Source: Woodsholea maritima DSM 17123 (GTDB taxonomy: Bacteria > Pseudomonadota > Alphaproteobacteria > Caulobacterales > Maricaulaceae). From it: a stretch of 64,000 nucleotides of DNA. The stretch covers positions 935,148-999,147 of the forward strand of contig NZ_KB908056.1 of NCBI RefSeq assembly GCF_000382325.1, read 5' to 3'. The stretch's first letter is position 1. Each line of letters opens with the position of its first letter. Of this stretch, positions 18,267 to 27,302 are shown piece after piece. The translations under genes and the position numbers were made by a program. Under the pieces are notes generated by a model. The model made no database searches, was not told the DNA's origin, and worked only from the letters and a program-made list of their open reading frames with translations.

Positions 18267-18896
18267 CTAATCAAAGCTTGATTTTATCCAGGCTTCGCGT
18301 GTGGTGACCCGATCAAAATAATCACGGATTTCTTGTGGTAAATCGGGCAGGATTTTCAGGATTTTCAACAAGAACATCATATAGCCCACGCTAATATCTG
18401 CGGCGGTAAATTGATCTCCAATCATCCAGGGACGCCCATCACCCAAAGAGCGCACCATTAAATAATTGATGTGTTTATCCATTTCACTGCGTGCCCAGTC
18501 CGCTAAGCGCTTGCTGCGTTGCTCTTCAGGCAACAAAAGAAGATGGGCGATCAGCAAATTCATGGCCATCGTCATCCCGCTTTCGCCAAAATGGAAAAGC
18601 TCTAAATAGCGCCCATAAAGCTTATGATCAGAGGAGATTGCCAAATCGGTTGGGCCAAATTTAGTGATCAAATATTCAATACAGGCCAGCGATTCCAAAA
18701 TGATCTCATCGCCAACGATCATCGCGGGAAGCTTATTACTGGGATGGATCGCCGTATAGGCTGGACCCCCGGTTTGGCCCACTGCCAGGGTTAAACGCTC
18801 CAACTTATAGGGTAATCCCATCTCTTCTAAGGTCCAGCGCACCCGGATCGAACGGCTGCCAGCGGCGTGATATAGCGTAATATTAGGGATGGTCAT
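18267..18896 (-). CDS. Glutathione S-transferase family protein
   Basis: 209 aa. N-terminal thioredoxin-like domain with SRSIRVRWTLEEMGL and NKLPAMIVGDEIILESLACIEYL (cis-Pro and the ES glutathione-contact pair), then an all-helical C-terminal domain with FTAADISVGYMM. Substrate unknown. The ATG at 18896 has a strong AGGAGAGG Shine-Dalgarno; the open frame upstream is not needed. Confidence 0.88.
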   Translation of the reverse strand: MTIPNITLYHAAGSRSIRVRWTLEEMGLPYKLERLTLAVGQTGGPAYTAIHPSNKLPAMIVGDEIILESLACIEYLITKFGPTDLAISSDHKLYGRYLELFHFGESGMTMAMNLLIAHLLLLPEEQRSKRLADWARSEMDKHINYLMVRSLGDGRPWMIGDQFTAADISVGYMMFLLKILKILPDLPQEIRDYFDRVTTREAWIKSSFD

Positions 18897-19001
18897 CGGC
18901 CCTCTCCTCCTAGCTTTAATAAGAGTGTTATAAATCAGAGGCCTCAATGGCGATCTTCAAGATTGAATAGCCCGATAATATTTTTGAATAACTCCAATGA
19001 C

Positions 19002-19035
19002 AAAAAAGCCGACCTCAATCGAGACCGGCTTTTAA
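19002..19035 (-). terminator. Terminator of rho
   Basis: AAAAGCCG ... CGGCTTTT hairpin with an inner CTC/GAG pair; the minus strand continues into TTTTTTG. Lies 24 bases after the rho stop. Confidence 0.85.
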
Positions 19036-19057
19036 TAAATCCAAGGCCATGAACCCC

Positions 19058-20398
19058 TTAGGTGTTCATGCTGTCGAAGAAATCGGAATTGGTTTTGGTC
19101 TCGCGCATTTTGCTGAGTAAGAAATCAATGGCATCTTGCGGACCCATCGGATTGAGAATGCGCCGGAGCACATAGGTTTTTTGTAGATCAACTTTGTTGA
19201 CCAGCAATTCTTCCTTACGCGTACCGGATTTGAGAATATCAATCGCCGGGAAGACGCGCTTATCGGCGACCTTACGATCCAGCACGACTTCGGAGTTACC
19301 AGTGCCTTTGAATTCCTCAAAGATCACCTCATCCATCCGGCTACCGGTATCAATCAAGGCGGTGGCGATAATGGTGAGAGAGCCGCCCTCTTCAATATTA
19401 CGCGCGGCCCCGAAGAAGCGTTTGGGGCGTTGCAAGGCATTGGCATCCACACCGCCGGTGAGAACCTTACCAGAGCTGGGCACTACGGTGTTATAGGCTC
19501 GGCCCAGACGGGTAATAGAATCGAGCAAGATCACCACATCGCGGCCATGTTCAACCAAGCGCTTGGCTTTCTCGATCACCATTTCTGCGACCTGAACGTG
19601 ACGTGAGGCCGGTTCATCAAAGGTCGAGGAAACAACCTCACCCTTCACCGTGCGCTGCATATCCGTCACCTCTTCGGGCCGCTCATCAATCAGCAGAACG
19701 ATGAGGTAGCATTCAGGGTGATTGGTTTCGATGGCATGGGCAATATTTTGCAGAAGAACCGTTTTACCGGTACGCGGCGGGGCCACGATCAGCGCGCGCT
19801 GACCCTTGCCCAAAGGCGAAACGATATCAATAACCCGGCCAGAGCGATCCTTCTTGGTCGGATCAGGCAATTCCATAATGAAGCGCTCATTGGGATAAAG
19901 CGGCGTCAGGTTATCAAAGTGAACTTTGTGACGGGCTTTTTCCGGCTCTTCAAAATTGATCGAGTTGACTTTAAGAAGTGCGAAATAGCGCTCGCCATCG
20001 CGCGGAGAGCGGATTTCGCCTTCCACTGAATCGCCAGTGCGCAGACCAAATTTGCGGATCTGCGAGGGCGAAACATAAATATCATCCGGACCGGCCAAAT
20101 AGTTGGCTTCAGGCGAACGCAGGAAACCGAAGCCGTCTTGCAGAACCTCCAGCGTGCCGCCGCCGTAAATCTCGGTGCTCTGCTCAGCCAACTCTTTCAA
20201 AATCGCAAACATCATGCCTTGCTTGCGCATCGAAGAGGCGTTTTCGATATCCAGGCTTTCGGCCAATTGCAAGAGATCAGCGGGTGATTTTTCCTTCAAT
20301 TCTTGCAAGGACATACGCAGAGGCCCATCGCCGCGCGGACGTTCATGGGCGCTGGTTTCGATCTCGTCTGGGCTCTCGATATTTTCTTCGACTGACAT
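19058..20398 (-). CDS. rho: Transcription termination factor Rho
   Basis: 446 aa hexameric RNA helicase. N-terminal helical and cold-shock-like RNA-binding domains ([42 protein letters not shown]), then the RecA-type motor with Walker [12 protein letters not shown], Walker [17 protein letters not shown] and the R-loop [10 protein letters not shown]. The frame extends to 20488, but the ATG at 20398 starts the family's usual N-terminus; the extra sequence overlaps a structured leader. Confidence 0.97.
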   Translation of the reverse strand: MSVEENIESPDEIETSAHERPRGDGPLRMSLQELKEKSPADLLQLAESLDIENASSMRKQGMMFAILKELAEQSTEIYGGGTLEVLQDGFGFLRSPEANYLAGPDDIYVSPSQIRKFGLRTGDSVEGEIRSPRDGERYFALLKVNSINFEEPEKARHKVHFDNLTPLYPNERFIMELPDPTKKDRSGRVIDIVSPLGKGQRALIVAPPRTGKTVLLQNIAHAIETNHPECYLIVLLIDERPEEVTDMQRTVKGEVVSSTFDEPASRHVQVAEMVIEKAKRLVEHGRDVVILLDSITRLGRAYNTVVPSSGKVLTGGVDANALQRPKRFFGAARNIEEGGSLTIIATALIDTGSRMDEVIFEEFKGTGNSEVVLDRKVADKRVFPAIDILKSGTRKEELLVNKVDLQKTYVLRRILNPMGPQDAIDFLLSKMRETKTNSDFFDSMNT

Positions 20399-20435
20399 GA
20401 GTGTTCTTTTTTGAAAGGAAGGTTGGCGGCCTGCT

Positions 20436-20483
20436 GCGCCATTTTCAGGGCACCGTATGAAGATACGCTTCCCAAAATGGTGC
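20436..20483 (-). promoter_or_regulatory. Nested hairpin in the rho leader
   Basis: GCGCCATTTT (20436-20445) pairs with AAAATGGTGC (20474-20483) with one wobble, and an inner CGTAT/ATACG hairpin (20454-20467) sits within it. This lies 38-85 bases upstream of the rho start codon. rho is autoregulated in several bacteria through its leader, so this may be the control element here; function is inferred. Confidence 0.5.
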
Positions 20484-20660
20484 AACATGCGGGGCAGGTT
20501 GCAGGTTTTATGCCGTCACGGTTGAATGGCGGCGATGATGAAAATTGTTGGTACCTGAGCGCGTCACATCACAAGTCGCGCTGTCCAAGGCAATAGGTAA
20601 GGTCCATTCGGATCTTTTAATGCCTGACATAGGCGAAAGGTTGCGTCAAGCGCTTTAATC

Positions 20661-21110
20661 TTAGAATGGCTTCACAATCGCTAAAGGGGCCAGGATCAAA
20701 ACCAGGATCGCCGGTCCCTCATTCATGATCCGCCAGAATTTTTCGCTGCGTGGGCGCTCACCCCGCGCAAATTTCTTCTGCGAACTCACGTAAAAGCCAT
20801 GTATTCCAGAAAGAATGATCACGAGCATCAATTTAACATGAAACCAACCGGCTGTGAATAAACTGGGATTGGCGAACATCATCAAGGCCGCCAACAACCA
20901 GACCGCAATCATCGAAGGATTAATGATGATCTTTAACAGGTTACGTTCCTGGATCAGCAAAGCCTCTTCCAGTTCACCGCCCGGTATAGCACGATGATGA
21001 TAGACAAACAGGCGCGGCAAATAGAGCATGCCCGCCATCCAGAAAATCACGGCGGCAATGTGGAAACCCTTGATCCACAAATAGTGATTTAATAGAAAAT
21101 CTTGCATCAT
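20661..21110 (-). CDS. hemJ: Protoporphyrinogen IX oxidase HemJ
   Basis: About 149 aa integral membrane protein with four predicted helices. WIKGFHIAAVIFWMAGMLYLPRLFVYHH carries the conserved His and Arg of HemJ, and KLMLVIILSGIHGFYV and a C-terminal hydrophobic segment complete the family pattern. HemJ oxidises protoporphyrinogen IX in the inner membrane. Its location beside hemH and hemE supports the call. I chose the ATG at 21110; the TTG one codon earlier is less likely. Confidence 0.9.
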   Translation of the reverse strand: MMQDFLLNHYLWIKGFHIAAVIFWMAGMLYLPRLFVYHHRAIPGGELEEALLIQERNLLKIIINPSMIAVWLLAALMMFANPSLFTAGWFHVKLMLVIILSGIHGFYVSSQKKFARGERPRSEKFWRIMNEGPAILVLILAPLAIVKPF

Positions 21111-21123
21111 CAATACCTTAATT

Positions 21124-22161
21124 CTAGGCTACTGGATCAAGCTTGGCCGGACATTGAGTGCAGTGTGCCGGGCACAGGCGCGCACCCTGAGGCGGTTTAA
21201 TCCCCACATCACCCTCCAACGCCTCCAAGGTCAATGCGCTGAGCGCTTTGATATAGCCGGCATTGACACTCAGTGTGGGAACACGGGTATAGCCCAGAAC
21301 CTTATGTTCTTGGGCAAGCTCATAATATTCTTCATCCAGCTCCACCAAAGTCTCGATATGCTCAGAGACGAAGGCAATCGGGACCAATAGAATGTGGCGG
21401 CCCGCTTCACTGGCGCGAATCACACACTCATCCGTCGATGGCCCGATCCATTTCAACGGACCCACGCGCGATTGATAGCAAATCTCGATATCGTCAAACG
21501 CGGGCAAATACTGACGCACAGCTTCAACCGTGCGTTCAACCTGCCACTGATAAGGGTCACCGGCTTCAATGATTTTCTCCGGCAAGCCATGGGCCGAGAA
21601 CAGCACCCTCACCCCTTCAGGTGATCCGGCCGCCTTCCAGCTTTTCAAAATCAGTTCGGCATGGGCTTTGATGAAATCACCCTCTTGTGGGTAACAACAA
21701 ATGGTCCGTGCAGGACCGCCCCCGGCTTTGGTCCAGGCCGTTAAAGACGATCCTGTCGTGGTCGTTGAAAACTGCGGATAAAGCGGCAGCAGCACGGTTT
21801 CATCGGGTTCAAATTCTTTGACCAACTCAACGGCTTCTTCAACAAAAGGATGCCAATACCGCATGGCGATAATGATTTGAAACTCATCATCAGGCGAGAG
21901 GGCCTGTAGCTGCGCCTTCAAGGCATCGGCTTGTTTTTTGGTTTCGGGCAGCAAGGGCGAGCCCCCACCCATCTTATCGTAATTCACCTGAGCTTCAGGC
22001 GCGCGCTTTTTCGAGATGATCCAGGCCAAAGGCTCACGGATCAATCCCGGCAGATTGATAATCGCGGGATCACGAAACAGGTTTTGCAAAAAGGGCTGAA
22101 CGTCTTCGGGCAGATCTGGTCCACCCAGATTAAATAAAACCACGGCAATTTTGCGGCCCAT
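21124..22161 (-). CDS. hemH: Ferrochelatase
   Basis: 345 aa; inserts Fe2+ into protoporphyrin IX, the last step of heme b synthesis. VLFNLGGPDLPEDVQPFL at the N-terminus, MRYWHPFVEEAV, FSAHGLPEKIIEAGDPY (catalytic His) and FVSEHIETLVELDEEY are diagnostic. The C-terminus has a cluster of cysteines (CPAHCTQCPA) that suggests a [2Fe-2S] cluster as in some ferrochelatases. A perfect AGGAGG sits upstream of the start. Confidence 0.97.
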   Translation of the reverse strand: MGRKIAVVLFNLGGPDLPEDVQPFLQNLFRDPAIINLPGLIREPLAWIISKKRAPEAQVNYDKMGGGSPLLPETKKQADALKAQLQALSPDDEFQIIIAMRYWHPFVEEAVELVKEFEPDETVLLPLYPQFSTTTTGSSLTAWTKAGGGPARTICCYPQEGDFIKAHAELILKSWKAAGSPEGVRVLFSAHGLPEKIIEAGDPYQWQVERTVEAVRQYLPAFDDIEICYQSRVGPLKWIGPSTDECVIRASEAGRHILLVPIAFVSEHIETLVELDEEYYELAQEHKVLGYTRVPTLSVNAGYIKALSALTLEALEGDVGIKPPQGARLCPAHCTQCPAKLDPVA

Positions 22162-22181
22162 CGTCGTTCCTCCCTATTGTT

Positions 22182-23216
22182 TTAATGATCCGACGCGCGC
22201 ACCAGCGCCATCAGCTGATCAACATGCTCGGGTGGCACATCCGGTGTAATGCCATGTCCCAGGTTGAAGATATAGGGCCGATCTTTCCAGGCGGCGCGTA
22301 ATCGCTGTACTTCATCGGCTAAAATCGCACCGCCCACCTTCAACACGGCCGGATCGAGCTGGCCTTGCACGGGTAAATCACGCGGTAAAGCCTCAATCGC
22401 CCAACGCGTTGACACCCCATGATCAAGCGCCAGGCCCGTAATTCCGGTTTCCTTGGCATAGGCGACATAATTCGGGCCAGCCCCGCGCGGAAAGCCAATA
22501 ATCGGGGCCTCAATACCTGCGGCGCGCACTTTTTCAATGATAGCACGGGTCGGGCCAATGATCACCCGATCAAACAAAGGATCTGGAAGACCTTCAGCCC
22601 AGCTATCGAACAGTTTTAAAACCTCTGCGCCCGCATTGGCTTGCATGATCAGATAATCGGCCGTTACCTCGATCAACAGGCTTAACAGATCATCAAAGCG
22701 CGCGGGATCTTTCCAAGCGGCCTGACGCACCGCCCATTTATCCTTACTGCCGCCGCCTTCAACCATATAGGTCGCCACCGTCCAGGGTGATCCGGCAAAG
22801 CCGATCAAAGTACAGCTGGAGGGTAATTCACGGCGCAAAATGGAAAGCGTTTCACCAACCGGAGCCAGATGATCCATCGCGCCCGTGGTTGAAAGATGAT
22901 TGAGCCGGGTTGGATCGACCGCTTCTAATTTTGGCCCTTCGCCTTTCACGAACCAGACTTTCTGGCCCAACGCCATGGGCGTAAGAAGAATATCGGCAAA
23001 AACGATAGAGGCATCGAAGCCATAACGTCTGATGGGCTGCAAAGTGACTTCGCTGGCTGCCTCTGGGTTCAGACAAAAGCTGATGAAATCGGGTTGAGTG
23101 GCGCGAACCTTGCGATATTCGGGTAAATAGCGTCCTGCCTGTCTCATCAACCAGATCGGAGGCGGAGAGACACACTCCCCACGAAGGACCTTTAACAGGG
23201 CTTTATCTTGGTTCAC
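22182..23216 (-). CDS. hemE: Uroporphyrinogen decarboxylase
   Basis: 344 aa; converts uroporphyrinogen III to coproporphyrinogen III. PPIWLMRQAGRYLPEYR, FSDI-like VFADILLTPMALG, FAGSPWTVATYM and GLALDHGVS are family motifs. The start is GTG at 23216 with GGAGC about 8 bases upstream; the nearby ATG at 23223 is out of frame. hemE directly borders the replication origin, as in Caulobacter. Confidence 0.97.
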   Translation of the reverse strand: MNQDKALLKVLRGECVSPPPIWLMRQAGRYLPEYRKVRATQPDFISFCLNPEAASEVTLQPIRRYGFDASIVFADILLTPMALGQKVWFVKGEGPKLEAVDPTRLNHLSTTGAMDHLAPVGETLSILRRELPSSCTLIGFAGSPWTVATYMVEGGGSKDKWAVRQAAWKDPARFDDLLSLLIEVTADYLIMQANAGAEVLKLFDSWAEGLPDPLFDRVIIGPTRAIIEKVRAAGIEAPIIGFPRGAGPNYVAYAKETGITGLALDHGVSTRWAIEALPRDLPVQGQLDPAVLKVGGAILADEVQRLRAAWKDRPYIFNLGHGITPDVPPEHVDQLMALVRASDH

Positions 23217-23327
23217 CGCTCATGCTCCATAGGCTTTGGGTATGACTATTCACACCCGGTCATACCCGTCCTTCAATTCTTTCTATTAGACTCTTAAAAA
23301 TAGAAGGAGTCGTAGGGGCGTGGGTAA

Positions 23328-23417
23328 TGTGGACAACAGGCCATACCCGGATTACTCCCCATTATCCAGACCCTGGGGATAAGCACTTGCACACTGCGGC
23401 GGTATGACCGGGGATAA
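23328..23417. promoter_or_regulatory. DnaA-like boxes in the origin
   Basis: Against TTATCCACA: TTGTCCACA on the minus strand (23328-23336), TTATCCAGA on plus (23362-23370), TTATCCCCA on minus (23374-23382) and TTATCCCCG on minus (23409-23417). Another TTGTCCACA lies at 23636-23644 (plus). Four differ from consensus by one base and one by two. Confidence 0.7.
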
Positions 23418-23425
23418 TCGCGATA

Positions 23426-23440
23426 TTAAGATTTTATTAA
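23426..23440. promoter_or_regulatory. CtrA box in the origin
   Basis: TTAA-GATTTTA-TTAA, an exact TTAA-N7-TTAA CtrA site, followed by an overlapping near-match TTAA-N7-TTAC (23437-23451). CtrA represses replication by binding Cori in Caulobacter, so the site suggests the same control here. Confidence 0.85.
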
Positions 23441-23717
23441 CCAAAATTTACAAGCGATAAAAAGTCATACCGGCCTGTGGGTCGATGTTTAAAACACCGT
23501 TCACTGAATATTGCTTCTCACAGCCCTGTGCCAAATAGGTCCTTATGGGTAAAACAAATCTCATAAAGGTGCATGACGGGCGAAGAAACGAATTCAATAA
23601 ATGAAGTAAGTGTTTAGCGGGGAAAACTGAGCCAATTGTCCACACCCTCTTCACAGCCGCGTGCGCAAAACTTATACCTAACGCCCCTCACCCTTCGCGT
23701 AACGGAGCCTTCCGGCC

Positions 23718-24551
23718 ATGGCTGCCCCCTCTCTTCCGGTCCATTTTCACGTTCATATGATTTCAGATTCGACCGGGGAAACCTTGATGGCGGTAATGCG
23801 CGCCTCGGTGGTGCAGTTTGAACATGCCCGCCCGATTGAACATCTCTATGCGCTGGTCAGAAGTCCACGTACCTTGGAGCGGGCGCTGGATCATGTGGCG
23901 GCTTATCCAGGTATCGTCATGTTTACTATGGTCAATAATGAATTGCGTGAAGCGTTGGAAGATCGCTGCGCTCAGCTGGGTATGCCAGCCATTGCGATCC
24001 TGGATCCGATCCAGGCGACGCTATCGGGCTATCTCGGTGCGCCCATGTTGGGGCGCACGGGCGCGCAGCGTCAGTTGAATGCGGATTATTATCGCCGGAT
24101 TGAGGCGATGGATTACTCCATGAACCATGATGATGGTCAGGGCGAGCATTTGGCGAAGGCTGAAGTGATTTTGATGGGGGTTAGCCGGACCTCGAAAACA
24201 CCAACCTGCGTGTATCTGGGCCATCGTGGGATCCGCGCGGCCAATGTGCCGATTGTCAAGGATGCGCCCTTGCCGCCCATCCTGTTTGAATTGAAAAAAC
24301 CCTTGATTGTCGGGCTGACAGCCTCGCCGGAACGGATTATCCAAATTCGCCGTAATCGCTTGTTAAATCTACAAGAAGAGCGCTCAACGGATTATATTGA
24401 AGAAGACGCCGTACGCGATGAAATTATCTATGCCAAGCGGCTTTATGCCCGCCATGGTTGGCCGACCATTGATGTCACCCGGCGCTCCATTGAAGAAACG
24501 GCCGCGAAGGTCATCAACCTCCTGACTGAACATAAAGCGAATTTATCATGA
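23718..24551 (+). CDS. ppsR: Pyruvate, phosphate dikinase/PEP synthase regulatory protein
   Basis: 277 aa DUF299 bifunctional kinase and pyrophosphorylase that switches PPDK or PEP synthase by threonine phosphorylation. FHVHMISDSTGETL at the N-terminus and the P-loop GVSRTSKTPTCVYL are diagnostic. It is the first gene right of the origin, the same place as in Caulobacter. Its stop overlaps the maf start (ATGA). Confidence 0.95.
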   Translation: MAAPSLPVHFHVHMISDSTGETLMAVMRASVVQFEHARPIEHLYALVRSPRTLERALDHVAAYPGIVMFTMVNNELREALEDRCAQLGMPAIAILDPIQATLSGYLGAPMLGRTGAQRQLNADYYRRIEAMDYSMNHDDGQGEHLAKAEVILMGVSRTSKTPTCVYLGHRGIRAANVPIVKDAPLPPILFELKKPLIVGLTASPERIIQIRRNRLLNLQEERSTDYIEEDAVRDEIIYAKRLYARHGWPTIDVTRRSIEETAAKVINLLTEHKANLS

Positions 24552-25135
24552 GTTTTATTCTCGCCTCGGGCTCGGCCTCACGCCGGGCCATTTTAACTCA
24601 AGCTGGGCTTAGCTTTGATGTCGATCCGGCTAAAGTTGATGAAGATATTTTAAAACAACAGTTTAAAGGTTTGGATCTGGGCGATCTGGCCCAGGCCTTG
24701 GCCGATGAAAAAGCGTTGGACGTGTCACGTCGGCGCGCAGATCAGATCGTGATCGGCGGCGATCAGGTCTTAGATCTGGATGGGCACTTGTTTGATAAGG
24801 CCAAAACCCCTGAAGAGGCGCGCGCGCGGTTAGTGGCGTTTCGCGGCAAACGCCATGCGCTGAAAGGGGGGCTCGCCGCAGCGCTTAATGGGGAAGTGAT
24901 CTGGCGCCATCAAAGTGTGGCCTATTTACAGGTTCGCGCGTTTTCTGATGCGTTTTTAGACGATTACATGATCAAGGCCGGGGATATTTTGACCCAAAGC
25001 GTAGGGGCCTATGCCTTTGAAGGCCTGGGCGCGCAATTGTTTGACCAGGTTGAGGGCGATTATTACGCTATTTTGGGCTTGGATTTGATTGCCTTGTTAG
25101 GGTTTTTGCGCCGTCAGGGCGTAATTGCGGAGTAA
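24548..25135 (+). CDS. maf: Maf-like nucleoside triphosphate pyrophosphatase
   Basis: 195 aa house-cleaning pyrophosphatase. ILASGSASRRAIL is the phosphate-binding start; VIGGDQVLDLDG and YAFEGLGAQLFDQVEGDYYAILGL follow. Substrate (dTTP/UTP or m7GTP) not resolved. Overlaps ppsR by 4 bases and is followed at once by aroE. Confidence 0.94.
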   Translation: MSFILASGSASRRAILTQAGLSFDVDPAKVDEDILKQQFKGLDLGDLAQALADEKALDVSRRRADQIVIGGDQVLDLDGHLFDKAKTPEEARARLVAFRGKRHALKGGLAAALNGEVIWRHQSVAYLQVRAFSDAFLDDYMIKAGDILTQSVGAYAFEGLGAQLFDQVEGDYYAILGLDLIALLGFLRRQGVIAE

Positions 25136-25139
25136 AGCC

Positions 25140-25970
25140 ATGGCCTTACCCATGCCTTTGGCGGGTGTTGTTGGATGGCCGGTGGCCCATTCCTTATCGC
25201 CGGTGATGATGGACCAATGGCTGGCCGCCACCCAGTGTGATGGGCGCTATTGTGCCTTTGCGGTCAAGCCCGAGGATTTTTCCCGCGTCATCAAGACCTT
25301 GCCGGATATGGGCGTGGTGGGTGTCAATGTGACCCTGCCTCATAAGGAAGCGGCGCTGAAGATCGCGGATATCTTAAGTGACCGCGCAAAAGCTGTTGGT
25401 GCGGTGAATGTTCTGACCTTTAAGGACGGGCATATCCATGGTGATAATAGCGATGTAATTGGCATAGAAACGGCGCTTGAGCCGGTTACACATCGTGATC
25501 TTCCCGTCTTGGTTCTGGGGGCTGGGGGTGCGGCCCGCGCTGCCCTCACCGCCCTTAAAAGCTTAGGGTTTTCTAACATTCGCCTTACTAATCGCACCCG
25601 CGAACGCGCAGAGGATTTGGCGCAAATGCTCAGCCCCTCTGCCCAGATTTATGAGTGGCAGGATAAACGCGCGGTTGAGGCATGTGGTTTGATCATCAAT
25701 GCCACATCGATGGGATTAAAAGGGCAAAACCCTTTGCATCTGGATTTGAAGGGCGTGGATGCGCGTGCCAGCGTGTTTGATATGGTCTATAATCCCTTGA
25801 AAACCCAGCTTTTGGACGATGCTGAGGCCGTAGGGCTTACAACGATTGATGGGTTAGAGATGTTGATCGGCCAGGCGCGTCCCGCCTTTGAAGCCTTCTT
25901 TGGCGTTAAACCGGTGGAGCCCTCAGATCAAAGCGTGCGCGAAACTTTAGTGTCCGCGCTGGGGCTATAG
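25140..25970 (+). CDS. aroE: Shikimate dehydrogenase
   Basis: 276 aa; NADPH-dependent reduction of 3-dehydroshikimate in chorismate synthesis. GWPVAHSLSPVMMDQWL, GVNVTLPHKEAALKIAD (catalytic Lys), LGAGGAARAALTAL (NADP-binding) and FDMVYNPLKTQLL are all present. The ATG at 25140 lies 4 bases after the maf stop. Confidence 0.96.
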   Translation: MALPMPLAGVVGWPVAHSLSPVMMDQWLAATQCDGRYCAFAVKPEDFSRVIKTLPDMGVVGVNVTLPHKEAALKIADILSDRAKAVGAVNVLTFKDGHIHGDNSDVIGIETALEPVTHRDLPVLVLGAGGAARAALTALKSLGFSNIRLTNRTRERAEDLAQMLSPSAQIYEWQDKRAVEACGLIINATSMGLKGQNPLHLDLKGVDARASVFDMVYNPLKTQLLDDAEAVGLTTIDGLEMLIGQARPAFEAFFGVKPVEPSDQSVRETLVSALGL

Positions 25971-25972
25971 CC

Positions 25973-26569
25973 ATGATTAAAATTGGCCTGACCGGTTCGA
26001 TAGGAATGGGAAAATCCACTACCGCCAAGATGTTGGCTGATATGGGTTATCCGGTGTTTGATGCCGATCAGACCGTCGCCGATCTTTATGCTCAAGGCGG
26101 TAAGGCGGTCGAACCTGTTGCCGCGCGCTTTCCTTCAGCCCTTAACAAGGGTGCCATTGATCGCGTTTTGTTATCGCAGGCTTTAAATGACGATCCGAAG
26201 GGCTTCGCCGATCTTGAAGCGATCGTCCATCCTTTGGTGGATGAGGCTCGTCAGGCCTTCTTCGCTGAGGCAGAAGCCAACGGCCACACTTTGGTTATCC
26301 TTGATATACCCTTGTTGTTTGAGGCCGGGCTTGATCGTCTATGTGATGTGATTTGGGTGGTGTCCGCGCCTGAGGACCATCAGCGTGCGCGGGTTCTGGC
26401 GCGTGAGGGTATGAGTGAGGCGAAATTTGCCGCCATTGTTGCGCGGCAAATGCCCGATGCGCACAAGCGTGCGCGCGCCGATGCGGTAATTGATACCAGT
26501 CAGGGGCTGGAAGTGGTGCGCGAACACTTGCAAACTTTGATCGAAAATTTATCCGTCAAAGGATCTTAG
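25973..26569 (+). CDS. coaE: Dephospho-CoA kinase
   Basis: 198 aa P-loop kinase for the last step of CoA synthesis. GLTGSIGMGKSTT is the Walker A; GYPVFDADQTVADLY, LVDEARQAFF and LDIPLLFEAGLD are family motifs. Starts 2 bases after aroE and is followed 6 bases later by dnaQ. Confidence 0.96.
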   Translation: MIKIGLTGSIGMGKSTTAKMLADMGYPVFDADQTVADLYAQGGKAVEPVAARFPSALNKGAIDRVLLSQALNDDPKGFADLEAIVHPLVDEARQAFFAEAEANGHTLVILDIPLLFEAGLDRLCDVIWVVSAPEDHQRARVLAREGMSEAKFAAIVARQMPDAHKRARADAVIDTSQGLEVVREHLQTLIENLSVKGS

Positions 26570-26575
26570 ACGCGC

Positions 26576-27268
26576 ATGGCCAGAGAGATTATTTTCGATA
26601 CCGAAACCACGGGCTTTCATGCCCAGGGCGGTGATCGCATTACCGAATTGGGCTGTGTGGAAGTCATTGATATGATCCCGACGGGCCGTGATTATCGCCA
26701 GCTCATCAATCCAGAACGCATCATCCCAAAGGAAGTGACCCAGGTCACCGGCCACACCAATGAGATGCTGAAAGATTGCCCGAAATTCCATCAAATCGCC
26801 GATGATTTCATTGAATTCGTGGGCGATTCGGTGATGGTCGCCCATAATGCGCCCTTTGATATGGGCTTTATCAATATGGAAATGGCGCGCCTGGGTAAGC
26901 CGACTTATCCGGTTGAGCGCTTTAAAGATACCGCAGCGATGGCGCGCACGCGCTTTCCCGGTGCTCCGGCCTCCTTGGATGCTTTGTGTAAGCGTTTCAA
27001 TGTCTCGCTAGAAAGTCGGACTAAGCACGGGGCCTTGATCGACGCCTATCTGTTGGCCGAGGTGTATCTGGAGCTGAATGGCGGGCGTGAACGGCGCCTG
27101 GAATTTCATCGCTCCCAGCATGAAGCGGGCAAGGTTGTTTTTCCCAAACGCCCGGCACGGCCCAATCCTTTGGCACCCTTCTCAACGACTGAGGAGCATG
27201 AGGCTCACAAGGCCTTTTTAGCGGGGCTCCCCAGTGAAACCCTGTGGCAAAAATTAGGGGGGCTCTAG
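26576..27268 (+). CDS. dnaQ: DNA polymerase III epsilon subunit (proofreading exonuclease)
   Basis: 230 aa DEDDh exonuclease. IIFDTETTGF is Exo I, VAHNAPFDMGFINME Exo II and the KHGALIDAYLLAEVYL region Exo III. The C-terminal tail would bind the polymerase alpha subunit. Ends the ppsR-maf-aroE-coaE-dnaQ operon and converges on secB. Confidence 0.96.
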   Translation: MAREIIFDTETTGFHAQGGDRITELGCVEVIDMIPTGRDYRQLINPERIIPKEVTQVTGHTNEMLKDCPKFHQIADDFIEFVGDSVMVAHNAPFDMGFINMEMARLGKPTYPVERFKDTAAMARTRFPGAPASLDALCKRFNVSLESRTKHGALIDAYLLAEVYLELNGGRERRLEFHRSQHEAGKVVFPKRPARPNPLAPFSTTEEHEAHKAFLAGLPSETLWQKLGGL

Positions 27269-27302
27269 GCCCCCCTTTGGTCTTCGCGCCTGTCGTGATC
27301 GC

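Larger units (their letters stand above)
23238..23473. repeat. Five GGTATGACC-type repeats in the origin
   Basis: Copies: GGTATGAC (23239-23246), CCGGTCATACCC (23256-23267), GCCATACCCGG (23340-23350, one change), GGTATGACCGG (23401-23411) and GTCATACCGG (23464-23473). The first two form an inverted pair 10-12 bases apart. They alternate with the DnaA-like boxes. Confidence 0.8.
23217..23717. other. Chromosome replication origin (Cori-type)
   Basis: 501 gene-free bases between divergent hemE and ppsR, the position of Cori in Caulobacter crescentus. Contains DnaA-like boxes, a CtrA box in an AT-rich stretch, and five copies of a GGTATGACC-type repeat. All are listed separately. An AT-rich, likely unwinding, segment runs about 23420-23460. 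Assignment rests on gene order plus these motifs. Confidence 0.88.
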
